From Bacteroidia bacterium (GTDB lineage Bacteria; Bacteroidota; Bacteroidia; Bacteroidales; Azobacteroidaceae): 64,000 nucleotides of DNA. The position numbers and the translations under genes were made by a program. Position 1 is the stretch's first letter; each line of letters starts with the position of its first letter. Of this stretch, positions 36,848-44,954 are shown piece by piece. The stretch covers positions 14,421 to 78,420 of the forward strand of contig BNXY01000006.1 of NCBI GenBank assembly GCA_025999935.1. The letters run 5' to 3'. Under the pieces are notes generated by a model that saw only the letters and a program-made list of their open reading frames with translations, was not told the origin of the DNA and made no database searches.

Positions 36848-37720
36848 ATGGAATTGGGAAAAGGTTGGTATCACGTTATTGCAGGCTTTGTTGTCATTGT
36901 TTGGGGTGTCACTTTTATTTCTACAAAAGTGATTTTGTTGTCCGGCCTTAGTCCGGAGGATATATTTTTCTACCGCTTCCTGCTGGCTTATATTGGGATA
37001 TGGTTTTTCGGTAAGCACCGTTTATTTGCAGATAATCTGAAAGACGAAATCTATTTTGTTTTTCTCGGAATTACAGGCGGTTCGCTTTATTTTCTGACGG
37101 AAAATTATGCCGTGCAATACACCTTGCCGTCTAATGTTTCGCTCTTGGTTTGTGTCGCGCCTTTGTTTACCGCCCTACTCTCCATCTGGTTTTTGAAAAA
37201 TGAAAAAATCAGCCGGTCATTGGTTCAGGGTATATTGATTGCGTTTGTGGGAGTCGCTTTGGTTGTGTTTAACGGACAATTTATTCTCAAACTGAATCCG
37301 ATCGGCGACGTTCTGAGTATCGCCGCCGCTTTCTGTTGGGCGGTTTACAGCATTCTTCTAACCAGAGTTAACAATCGTTATCCGAACGTGTTTATTACCC
37401 GAAAAGTATTTTTTTACGGATTATTGACCATCCTCCCCTTCTTTTATTTCAAACCCTTGACAATCAATCCCGAAATCTTATTCCAACCGCAAGTTATCGG
37501 CAATATACTCTTTCTCGGAGTCATTGCTTCTCTGCTGTGTTATTTATTTTGGAATCTGACCGTTAAAAAATTGGGCGCCATATTGACAAACAATTATATC
37601 TACATCATTCCGGTAATAACGCTGATTACCTCAGCCATTATCATTCAGGAAAAAATTACCGTTTTTGCGATTGTTGGGACGATGCTGATTTTAGCGGGGG
37701 TTATTCGGGCGGGGAAGTAG
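36848..37720 (+). CDS. DMT-superfamily (EamA) transporter
   Basis: A 290-residue inner-membrane protein with ten hydrophobic helices arranged as two EamA repeats. The first repeat starts 'YHVIAGFVVIVWGVTFISTKVIL' and the second 'PIGDVLSIAAAFCWAVYSILLTRV', each with the glycine/tryptophan-rich first helix of the family. EamA proteins export amino acids or metabolites such as cysteine pathway compounds; the substrate here is unknown. Divergent from acn; ends in a hairpin shared with the convergent ccsBA gene. Confidence 0.9.
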   Translation: MELGKGWYHVIAGFVVIVWGVTFISTKVILLSGLSPEDIFFYRFLLAYIGIWFFGKHRLFADNLKDEIYFVFLGITGGSLYFLTENYAVQYTLPSNVSLLVCVAPLFTALLSIWFLKNEKISRSLVQGILIAFVGVALVVFNGQFILKLNPIGDVLSIAAAFCWAVYSILLTRVNNRYPNVFITRKVFFYGLLTILPFFYFKPLTINPEILFQPQVIGNILFLGVIASLLCYLFWNLTVKKLGAILTNNYIYIIPVITLITSAIIIQEKITVFAIVGTMLILAGVIRAGK

Positions 37721-37738
37721 TAACTTTAAACAGAATCT

Positions 37739-37783
37739 ATTTCTTGCTATAAGTCGATATTTTTATGACTTATAGCAAGAAAT
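37739..37783. terminator. Bidirectional terminator between the DMT transporter and ccsBA
   Basis: ATTTCTTGCTATAAGTC (37739..37755) and GACTTATAGCAAGAAAT (37767..37783) make a perfect 17-bp stem around an 11-nt loop, between two convergent genes. Confidence 0.75.
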
Positions 37784-37810
37784 AACACTACTCTCTATCC
37801 ATTTTTTATA

Positions 37811-38959
37811 TCACACATAACTATGCACCCCTCCCAGAAAATAGCTAACGCCGAAGAACGTCATCAAAATAGAGAAAAATGCAATGACACAATAAATGTG
37901 GAATTTTTTCGGGTTCCGGAAGAAAGGAAAGCTGCCTTTGTGCAAGGGCAAAGCATAAATTAGAAGGGTAATCAAAGCCCATGTTTCTTTGGCGTCCCAA
38001 CCCCAATACCGTCCCCAGGAAATGTTGGCCCAGACTGCGCCGATAAAGATTCCTGCCGATAGAAGAAAGAGGGCGGGATAAAGCAAAAGCGTATTCCAAA
38101 CAGACAGTTTTTTACGCAATTTTCCGGAAGACAGGCCGACTATACTTATTATCATAATCACTAAAAGCAGAAGATAGGCAATCATAATGACCGAAACATG
38201 AATCGCCAATAAAGGTGAACGTAAAACCGGTGTCATCGGATTCAATTGGGAGATATAATACCACAATCCGGCAACGGGAATCAAGGTGTAAAGCAGGCCT
38301 TTCCGGCCGATTCGGATAAAAAGCAATGCCAGCATGGAAACCGCAAGCAACAGATAACCCGTGTAAGTAACCACAATGCCCCAAGGGTCGTGATTGACCG
38401 ACAATACCGTGCCCATTTCATCCGGGTCATAATCCATCTGATAAAAACGATAACCTTGTTGCTTAAAAATTTTATTCATCGAAATCCGGGAAACTTCTTC
38501 ATCCACTTTGATGAAACTGATATAATCGGCCGGTTCATCGGTTCCGGAATGATATTCAATATCGAAAAGGAGTAGCTTGATATCGAAAGGAAGAGGGCGC
38601 TTCACAGCATCCTCTTCCGAAATATAGAAATTGGCTATTTCTCCTTGTCTGATATGCACATATCCACGGTCTGCCGTAAGATAAGTAATCAGCGCTCCAA
38701 GGAGTATAATTACTAACGAACAATGAAATAAAATGCGCGTGAACTGCGGCCGGAACAATGTCCGGTGAACGCTGAAAATATAAACCGACGAACTGATTCC
38801 CAAAATCGCCCAGAGGATTACAAACCACCAAGCGCCGTAAATCCATTCGTGAACCGCCTCGCTACCCTGAAATTTTTCAAGAACAGTGGCGGAAGCGAGA
38901 ACCAATATCAGTATTCCTAAAGAACCGAATGCGCAATATTTTAATAAACGTTTTGACAA
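37811..38959 (-). CDS. ccsA: Compact CcsBA-type cytochrome c synthase (ResB-like plus CcsA)
   Basis: A 382-residue membrane protein that would attach haem to CxxCH motifs (System II). The first half has three helices, then a periplasmic segment ending 'KQQGYRFYQMDYDPDEMGTVLSV' and another helix, the pattern of ResB/CcsB. The second half has 'LLAIHVSVIMIAYLLLL' and the WWD haem-handling motif 'WGRYWGWDAKETWAL', followed by 'YALPLH', as in CcsA. Fused CcsBA proteins are usually much longer, so this is a short form. It is the last gene of an operon encoding a di-haem protein with two CxxCH sites, its obvious client. Confidence 0.85.
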   Translation of the reverse strand: MSKRLLKYCAFGSLGILILVLASATVLEKFQGSEAVHEWIYGAWWFVILWAILGISSSVYIFSVHRTLFRPQFTRILFHCSLVIILLGALITYLTADRGYVHIRQGEIANFYISEEDAVKRPLPFDIKLLLFDIEYHSGTDEPADYISFIKVDEEVSRISMNKIFKQQGYRFYQMDYDPDEMGTVLSVNHDPWGIVVTYTGYLLLAVSMLALLFIRIGRKGLLYTLIPVAGLWYYISQLNPMTPVLRSPLLAIHVSVIMIAYLLLLVIMIISIVGLSSGKLRKKLSVWNTLLLYPALFLLSAGIFIGAVWANISWGRYWGWDAKETWALITLLIYALPLHKGSFPFFRNPKKFHIYCVIAFFSILMTFFGVSYFLGGVHSYV

Positions 38960-39018
38960 TTGTATATAAGTTAATTAATTATGTAAACGCATAAACAAAT
39001 TATTTAGTATATGTCTTT

Positions 39019-40515
39019 TTAAATCGATTCCAAAAACTTAACCAATGCATCCCGGTCTTCCTTCGACAGGTTATAGAACTTGTCTCTGGATTTTTTCGCA
39101 TCTCCGCCATGCCACATAATGGCTTCGGTATAGTTGCGGGCGCGCATGTCATGCAGATGTTCACTCGCTCCCGTACATTTTTCCGACAGACCGCGTCCCC
39201 AAAGCGGCATGGTGCGGCACCAACCGGTGCGAATGTCGTTAACCATCTCTAACTTATGCTGTAACAAGTCGGTATAAGGCCATATTTTTTGGTAGGGGTA
39301 GCGCGGAAGCTTGCCTTTTACCATCGGGTCGCCGCTGTAATCGTCGGCGCCGGTTGTCCAGGAAGGACGGTGGCAGGCGGCACAACCCGCTTCATGAAAC
39401 ATTTTCTTTCCCCGTTGCACAGTGGGGTCATCCAAGTCACGAGCCGCCGGAACTGCCAATCCCCGATGCCAAACCATGAAGTCTATATAGTCTTCATTAC
39501 TCATTTCTGCCGGTAAATTCCGGGACATCAAGTTTGCATAGATTTCCTCTTCGGTCTTTTCGAGTTCCTGTTGTATCGACTTATTCTTCGACATCTCCTT
39601 CGCATAAGCATCTGTGATATAATTGTATGTCCGGTCCGAACGGTTCACGTTGGTAATGTTCCAGATAGCATTCGCTCCCGGCCCGTTTTGCAGAGTGCCG
39701 CGGGTAAGCCCATACGTGTAACGTCCCGGATGAGAAGTTCCGTCCGCTTCCTTGATGAAATTGGCGGGGTCGTACTTCGCATCATTCAGGGTAAATCCCA
39801 AACTTTTTTCATAAGCGTACTGGGCTAAGAGCGAATCGTCCGGAATGGCGTCGATTAAGCCTGTACCGTAAATCCCGATTGTCGCTTCCAAACGGACTTT
39901 ATAGAAATCGGGCATCGGCACATTAAAAGCGCTTCTTTCTATTGTAACTTCCGGATAAATAAGGCTATACTTTTCTCCATCGGGAAAGGTGTTATTATAG
40001 GTATCCGTATAATTTTTCCATTCTATCCTGATGCCGTCTTCATTGATAGGCGGCAAGTAAGGCGAAACGGCCTGTGTCTGCGGCATTCCGGTAAGCGAAC
40101 TTACATAATTGTCGTTCGCATCGGTAACGACCAAAAGATAGCCGTTGCCATAGTCATTCGCCCGATAGCGATCCATGCGCTTGCCGTGGCCATAACCCGG
40201 ATGACAGGTCAGGCAGGAGTTGCGCACATAAGCCGGACCTAAACCGGTGCGTACGCCCGAAGCATTGCTGTTAAATGTTTTTTCGAAAAGAATTTCCCCC
40301 AACTGGAAATTTGTGCTCATGCCGCTATTTTCTACCGCAAGAGTCGGGAGTTCGTAGGCATAAGGCGATTCGTCAAACACAGTGCCTAATTGTCCGCCGG
40401 AGTAGTACTCTTCGGACAGTGGTTTTTCGGATGTGTTCTTTGAGCTGTTGTTTTCCTCACATGCGAATAAAACCGAAAGACTTATAAGACTTAAAATAAT
40501 ATTTTTTTTGTTCAT
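39019..40515 (-). CDS. Di-haem c-type oxidoreductase-like lipoprotein (DUF1111)
   Basis: A 498-residue periplasmic lipoprotein: 'ILSLISLSVLFACEENN' has a lipobox cysteine at residue 19. Two haem-binding CxxCH motifs are seen, 'RNSCLTCHPGYGHG' (near residue 105) and 'EAGCAACHRPSW' (near 380). The order and the 'FDLGEILFEKTFN'-type start (here 'NFQLGEILFEKTFN') fit the DUF1111 'di-haem oxidoreductase' family (PF06537), related to MauG and cytochrome c peroxidases and often beside imelysins in iron-responsive loci. The electron donor and substrate are unknown. Confidence 0.88.
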   Translation of the reverse strand: MNKKNIILSLISLSVLFACEENNSSKNTSEKPLSEEYYSGGQLGTVFDESPYAYELPTLAVENSGMSTNFQLGEILFEKTFNSNASGVRTGLGPAYVRNSCLTCHPGYGHGKRMDRYRANDYGNGYLLVVTDANDNYVSSLTGMPQTQAVSPYLPPINEDGIRIEWKNYTDTYNNTFPDGEKYSLIYPEVTIERSAFNVPMPDFYKVRLEATIGIYGTGLIDAIPDDSLLAQYAYEKSLGFTLNDAKYDPANFIKEADGTSHPGRYTYGLTRGTLQNGPGANAIWNITNVNRSDRTYNYITDAYAKEMSKNKSIQQELEKTEEEIYANLMSRNLPAEMSNEDYIDFMVWHRGLAVPAARDLDDPTVQRGKKMFHEAGCAACHRPSWTTGADDYSGDPMVKGKLPRYPYQKIWPYTDLLQHKLEMVNDIRTGWCRTMPLWGRGLSEKCTGASEHLHDMRARNYTEAIMWHGGDAKKSRDKFYNLSKEDRDALVKFLESI

Positions 40516-40533
40516 GTATCTGAATTTTAATCC

Positions 40534-40566
40534 AAACCTAACAGGTTTTTAAAACGGGTTAGGTTT
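40534..40566. repeat. Intra-operon hairpin between imelysin and the di-haem gene (family 6)
   Basis: AAACCTAACAGGTTT (40534..40548) and AAACGGGTTAGGTTT (40552..40566) pair at 13 of 15 positions around TTT. It resembles an AAACCTAACAGGTTT palindrome that I recall as dispersed in Bacteroidetes genomes. As it lies between co-oriented genes, it could tune the downstream gene's expression. Confidence 0.6.
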
Positions 40567-40579
40567 AAATGAATGTTAA

Positions 40580-41674
40580 TTATTTTTCTAATTCTGCTTT
40601 TACTTTGCTTAAACTGCCGCTCAAAGCTTGGCATGCTCCAATCGCTACTCCCGCCTCAGCGCTCGCATAATTGATAGCAAAAGGGTAAGGAATGGCTTCA
40701 ATTTTCGCAATCGCATTGGCAATCGCCGCTTTTACTTCCGTGTCCAAAGTCGCATTTTTATCTTTAATGTATTGACTTAATGATGCGCCCCGGTGACTTT
40801 CTACGCCTCCCAAGTAAGCATTTTCAATACTTTTGATGTTGTCAATGAAATCCACTTTAGAGTTGAAACTGTAAGGCGATTCGATGTAATTCACATCGTC
40901 TTTGCCGTAAGCCGTACCAATCTTCACTTCTCCGACTTCATCCGCAATGTCGATGCAACCCTGTACGATGGTGGTAGCGGCATGTGTAACGGTGCGGTAT
41001 CTACTGCCGGCTTTACCTGCATTCAACATTTCCTCGCCATACGAGCGTCCGCTAATTTCGTCTTCTCCCGCCCAAGCTGTTTCCAAACGGATACACTGGT
41101 TGCGCAAATCGCCTGCTACAGCAACGGCATAAATCAGTTCGTTCGTTGTAATATCGCCGATAGCTTTCGGTTTACCTTCCCTAAACAGAATATATTCAAT
41201 ACCGTGGAAACCCAGGAGCGAAACCCCCAAATGGTCGGCAGCCCATAAATCGCCGTCCGGTGCATTCATACTGTTAATAAAAGCCGCATTGCCAAGCGTA
41301 TTGTTAAAAGCCGGCTCGTCCAAAGGCCAGGTGTCGATATGCGGGTCGATACCGAAATCGGAAGCAGGGCCGTAAAGAAAGGCTTCACTCAGTTCCCAAT
41401 AGGCGCGGGAAGCAAACCATGCGTTGATAGCGGTTTGCAGATTAGCCGCAGTCTTGTTGGCTTTTAAAGTCGCCATCGCCTCGTAGAGATCGACGGTAGC
41501 CTCTGCCAGCGAGTGGTAAGTGGCAATAATTGTATGGTTTACATACTGCGGAATGATGGGAGCCAAAGCTTCTTCCTTTTCGGAAAAAGGGTCAACGTCA
41601 TCGTCGCTACAGGAAATGAATCCGCCGAAAGTGAAAACGGCGAACAGTAAATAAAATGGGAATTTTAGTTTCAT
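40580..41674 (-). CDS. Imelysin-family lipoprotein (peptidase M75 fold)
   Basis: A 364-residue lipoprotein: 'FTFGGFISCSDDD' carries the lipobox cysteine near residue 22. It belongs to the imelysin family (PF09375): the GxHxxE motif appears as 'LLGFHGIEYILF' near residue 155, and 'YWELSEAFLYGPASDFGIDPHIDTWPLD' is a typical block. Imelysins are iron-regulated and related to the EfeO iron-binding module; protease activity was assumed early but is doubtful. Located between a porin-like gene and a di-haem oxidoreductase, which points to periplasmic metal (iron) handling. Confidence 0.9.
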   Translation of the reverse strand: MKLKFPFYLLFAVFTFGGFISCSDDDVDPFSEKEEALAPIIPQYVNHTIIATYHSLAEATVDLYEAMATLKANKTAANLQTAINAWFASRAYWELSEAFLYGPASDFGIDPHIDTWPLDEPAFNNTLGNAAFINSMNAPDGDLWAADHLGVSLLGFHGIEYILFREGKPKAIGDITTNELIYAVAVAGDLRNQCIRLETAWAGEDEISGRSYGEEMLNAGKAGSRYRTVTHAATTIVQGCIDIADEVGEVKIGTAYGKDDVNYIESPYSFNSKVDFIDNIKSIENAYLGGVESHRGASLSQYIKDKNATLDTEVKAAIANAIAKIEAIPYPFAINYASAEAGVAIGACQALSGSLSKVKAELEK

Positions 41675-41693
41675 ATTAATTATTTTTTATTAG

Positions 41694-42989
41694 CTACATA
41701 TTAAAGAATCCGGTATAGGCAATTCCCAATGAAACAGAGGGTTCGTTAGCGAATGGTTGTTTCAATAAACCTTTGGAATATTCGGCTTTTACTACGATTT
41801 CCCGCATCGGAAAATAATTGAGGCCAAAAGCCAGTCGTTGCCGTCCGCACCATTGTTCGTCCTGAATGCTTTCGTCCGTCTTGTACATCGAATCGTATTG
41901 TTCATAACGTCCGAAGATGTACAATTTTTGTTGTTTGGCGTGAAATTTCGACACTTGCGAGAAAATATCATAACCCGCTTCTACGCCTCCGCTTATCGCA
42001 TCCGAAGCGATATTGCTACGGGGAGAAGTGGATTGATTCGGCAGATTCCTGTTATATAAGGAGATGGTTTTCGCATCGCTCAAATGGCCGTAATCGAAAG
42101 AGCCGCGCGCTATCCAGTTGTGCGCATTGTATTCAAAATCAACACTGCCGATACTTACTACGCCTTTCACATTTTTGTATTTTTCGGCATACGAAGGCGT
42201 GATGCTATTGGCGAAACTCTCTCCATAGTAACCGCTTACGCCTATCCTTAATCCCGGAACCGAATAATTGTCTATCCGCACCGCGCCTGCATATTTATTC
42301 GCTGTTTTAAACTCGTAGGGCGATGCAGAAGCTCCGCCTATCCATCTTTTATTGCTGAACAGCTCGGAATCCAAGCCCGGCAAAAGCAGGATTTCGTAAC
42401 GCCAACGAGAAAATTTTCCCCAAAGGCTGATACCGGTTTCGTGCCAGGTACAGGGAAGTATCGTGTTCTCGCCTTCCGGACGATAGACGGTAAAAAACTG
42501 ATTGGGCAAGTGATTGCCGTTGGTATAGCCTATGGGTACGATGATATGTCCCAATCTCAGGTTGAGGGCTTTGCTAAAAGTTTTTTCTATCCAGAACTGT
42601 TCCAAGGCCACTTCGCCGCCGCGCTCAATTTCCGATTCGTATTCGCCGCCTTCCTCCGGTTCTATTTCCACAGCCGATTCGGTGCCGCCATGTTCAAACT
42701 CTATCTCGGAATTAAGTCTCCATCCGTTGCCAAATTCATAACCGACGAAAAAAACTACATGCGGCAAGTCGAAACGGCCATGACTGGGGTCGTTTTTGTA
42801 GTTATTCGGATTCATGTAGCGAAAAGGGTTTCCGCTGTAATAATTGCGGGAAAAAGCCGCTTCGCCATAACCGCCCAATAAGAGCTGTTTTGGAGAAGAA
42901 ACTTGTGTTGAATCAGCGGTTTGCGCCTGAATGTTTACAAAAGAAAATGCAATCAGAAATAGAATGATAAAACGGAACTTGTATTTCAT
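41694..42989 (-). CDS. Outer-membrane porin-like beta-barrel, first gene of the imelysin operon
   Basis: A 431-residue barrel with signal peptide 'MKYKFRFIILFLIAFSFVNIQAQ'. The mature part starts 'LLLGGYGEAAFSRNYYSG' and has repeated aromatic strands ('LPHVVFFVGYEFGNGWRLNSEIEFEHGG', 'ALNLRLGHIIVPIGYTNG', 'QRLAFGLNYFPMREIVVKAEYSKG'), ending 'VSLGIAYTGFFNM'. It resembles porins that sit upstream of imelysin/DUF1111 genes in Bacteroidetes. The likely role is passage of the substrate handled by the next three genes. ATG 42989 gives a standard signal peptide; four extra residues from 43001 are unlikely. Confidence 0.78.
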   Translation of the reverse strand: MKYKFRFIILFLIAFSFVNIQAQTADSTQVSSPKQLLLGGYGEAAFSRNYYSGNPFRYMNPNNYKNDPSHGRFDLPHVVFFVGYEFGNGWRLNSEIEFEHGGTESAVEIEPEEGGEYESEIERGGEVALEQFWIEKTFSKALNLRLGHIIVPIGYTNGNHLPNQFFTVYRPEGENTILPCTWHETGISLWGKFSRWRYEILLLPGLDSELFSNKRWIGGASASPYEFKTANKYAGAVRIDNYSVPGLRIGVSGYYGESFANSITPSYAEKYKNVKGVVSIGSVDFEYNAHNWIARGSFDYGHLSDAKTISLYNRNLPNQSTSPRSNIASDAISGGVEAGYDIFSQVSKFHAKQQKLYIFGRYEQYDSMYKTDESIQDEQWCGRQRLAFGLNYFPMREIVVKAEYSKGLLKQPFANEPSVSLGIAYTGFFNM

Positions 42990-43036
42990 TATTAATACCA
43001 ATTTTGCTGTTTTTATGTCTGTTTAATTTGACACCG

Positions 43037-43067
43037 CAAAAGTATTTATTTATGAAAGGTGAAACAA
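43037..43067 (-). promoter_or_regulatory. Promoter of porin-imelysin-diheme-ccsBA
   Basis: On the minus strand, TTG (43067 to 43065), 20 nt, then TACTTTTG (43044 to 43037). The leader to the porin ATG is about 40 nt. No Fur-type palindrome was recognised. Confidence 0.62.
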
Positions 43068-43226
43068 TCGCAAGTTTTCGGTATTTTTATAGGGGATAGT
43101 AGTTATTAATGGGGATGCCTTCTGATTTTGCATTGCATCTTTTGTTAGTGAATTACCGGTCTTTAATATGTATGTACGACCTTTGCCTTGAACGTAATTC
43201 AAACAAAACCACCTTAGTAGCAAAGG

Positions 43227-43247
43227 TGTGTTGCGATAACCAACACA
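43227..43247 (-). terminator. Short hairpin just after dnaB
   Basis: TGTGTTG and CAACACA form a 7-bp stem around 7 nt, 12 bases beyond the dnaB stop. The following T-run is weak, so this is a tentative terminator. Confidence 0.35.
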
Positions 43248-43258
43248 AACCTCAAATA

Positions 43259-44791
43259 TTAAAACGGCACCTCGTCTGTTTGAGCCACCATTCTTGAATG
43301 GGGTCTTTCCGCCGGCATTAAGTTCTCCTGACTATTGACCCGCGACCGGTGTTCTTCAATGATTTGGCTTTCGTTTAGATTTTGGAAGCGGGCGTATTCT
43401 TTTTTAAATTCGAGTAAAACATCTCCGGTAGAGCCGTTACGGTGTTTTGCGATAATGATTTCCGCTTTTCCGGTCAAATCGTTTCCTTGTTCGTCGGCAT
43501 AGATTTTGTAATATTCCGGACGGTGGATAAAACATACGATGTCGGCGTCCTGTTCGATGGCGCCCGATTCGCGGAGGTCGGAGAGTTGCGGTCTTTTGGC
43601 GTCGAATCCGTCGCCGCGGCCGGTACGGTTTTCCACGCTACGGTTCAACTGCGAAAGCGCTATGACCGGGATATTCAATTCCTTGGCCAAGCCTTTCAGT
43701 GAACGGGAAATGATGCTTACTTCCTGTTCACGGCTACCAAACGACATCCCGCTGGCGTTCATCAACTGCAAATAGTCGATAATGACACATTTCACTTTAT
43801 GTTCTTTTACCAATCGCCGGGCTTTGGTGCGCAATTCAAACACGGACAAACTGGGGGTGTCATCGACGAAAATCGGGGCATCGTAAAGTACGCGCACTTT
43901 GCTGTCCAACTGATGCCATTCGTGAGGCGCCAATTGTCCGTTTTTGATTTTTTCGCCGGGCAATTGGGTCACATTCACAATCAAACGGTTAACCAATTGA
44001 ACGTTCGACATTTCCAAGGAGAAAACGGCGACCGGAATGTTGAAATTGACCGCCATGTTTTTCGCCATTGAAAGGACAAAAGCGGTTTTACCCATGGCGG
44101 GACGTGCGGCAATGATAACCAAATCCGAATTTTGCCAACCGGAAGTGATTTTGTCCAAATCCTTGAATCCCGATTGAAGTCCGCTCAATCCGTCGGTACG
44201 TTTGGCGGCTTCCCGCATCAAATCGAAAGCTTCCTTGATGATAGGGTTGATATGGGTTACATCTTTTTTTACGTTTCGCTGGGAAATTTCAAACAACTGA
44301 CCTTCGGCTTCCTGCATCAAATCGTCCACGTCGTTGGTTTCGTCAAACGCCTTGCTGGCCACATCCGAAGAAAAGCTAATCAATTCGCGCGCCATGTATT
44401 TCTGCGCCACAATCCGGGCATGGAAATCCAAGTGGGCGCTCGACACGACTTTTTGCGACAATAAGGCAATGTAGGAAGCGCCGCCTGTGGCTTCCAAGTT
44501 GCCTTCTTTCCGCAATTGTTCGACAACAGTCAGGATGTCGATGGGTTTTTGCTGGATAGCCAGATTTTGGATGGCGGTAAAAATTAATTCGTGCGCTTTG
44601 TCGTAAAAACTTTCAGGTGTAAGAATTTCACTGATGATTGCATAAGCGTCTTTTTCGAGCATCAATGCGCCCAGAATCGCTTCTTCCAATTCGCGCGCCT
44701 GTGGCTGTAATCTACCTGTTTCTTCCGTGTTTACCTGTGGTTTCTTCGTCCTCGTACCTGCTTTTTGTTTGCTTTTGTCTTGTAATGCCAT
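43259..44791 (-). CDS. dnaB: Replicative DNA helicase
   Basis: A 510-residue hexameric helicase that unwinds DNA at the replication fork. The N-terminal domain 'QARELEEAILGALMLEKDAYAIISEIL' and the RecA-like domain with Walker A 'IIAARPAMGKTAFVLSMA' are intact. So are 'VAVFSLEMSNVQLVNRLI', 'VKCVIIDYLQLM' (Walker B) and 'PVIALSQLNRSVENR'. Length is normal and no intein is present. Single gene with its own -7 box at 44818..44825. Confidence 0.97.
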   Translation of the reverse strand: MALQDKSKQKAGTRTKKPQVNTEETGRLQPQARELEEAILGALMLEKDAYAIISEILTPESFYDKAHELIFTAIQNLAIQQKPIDILTVVEQLRKEGNLEATGGASYIALLSQKVVSSAHLDFHARIVAQKYMARELISFSSDVASKAFDETNDVDDLMQEAEGQLFEISQRNVKKDVTHINPIIKEAFDLMREAAKRTDGLSGLQSGFKDLDKITSGWQNSDLVIIAARPAMGKTAFVLSMAKNMAVNFNIPVAVFSLEMSNVQLVNRLIVNVTQLPGEKIKNGQLAPHEWHQLDSKVRVLYDAPIFVDDTPSLSVFELRTKARRLVKEHKVKCVIIDYLQLMNASGMSFGSREQEVSIISRSLKGLAKELNIPVIALSQLNRSVENRTGRGDGFDAKRPQLSDLRESGAIEQDADIVCFIHRPEYYKIYADEQGNDLTGKAEIIIAKHRNGSTGDVLLEFKKEYARFQNLNESQIIEEHRSRVNSQENLMPAERPHSRMVAQTDEVPF

Positions 44792-44817
44792 TCGTTTTTT
44801 TCAATTTTTTAGAACTA

Positions 44818-44825
44818 CAAAGTTA
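44818..44825 (-). promoter_or_regulatory. -7 element of dnaB
   Basis: Reverse-strand TAACTTTG, a full TAnnTTTG match 26 bases before the dnaB start. No clear -33 box. Confidence 0.5.
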
Positions 44826-44901
44826 AAATACCGGGCTGGTTTTATCGAATTTCAGGCTTTAATTTTTTCAACGTGTTATCAACAGTTCAAATATTTTATT
44901 G

Positions 44902-44909
44902 TATCTTTG
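44902..44909 (+). promoter_or_regulatory. -7 element of the DUF6377 gene
   Basis: TATCTTTG, a full match, about 45 nt upstream of ATG 44955. The -33 region is not distinct. Confidence 0.5.
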
Positions 44910-44954
44910 CCATTAATAGTATTTTATTATTTTTAGACATAATCGGTATAGAAC

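Noticed and set aside
43109..43297. A 62-codon plus-strand frame between the porin operon and dnaB
   Set aside because: It overlaps the dnaB 3' end, has no family resemblance and no Bacteroidetes-type promoter.
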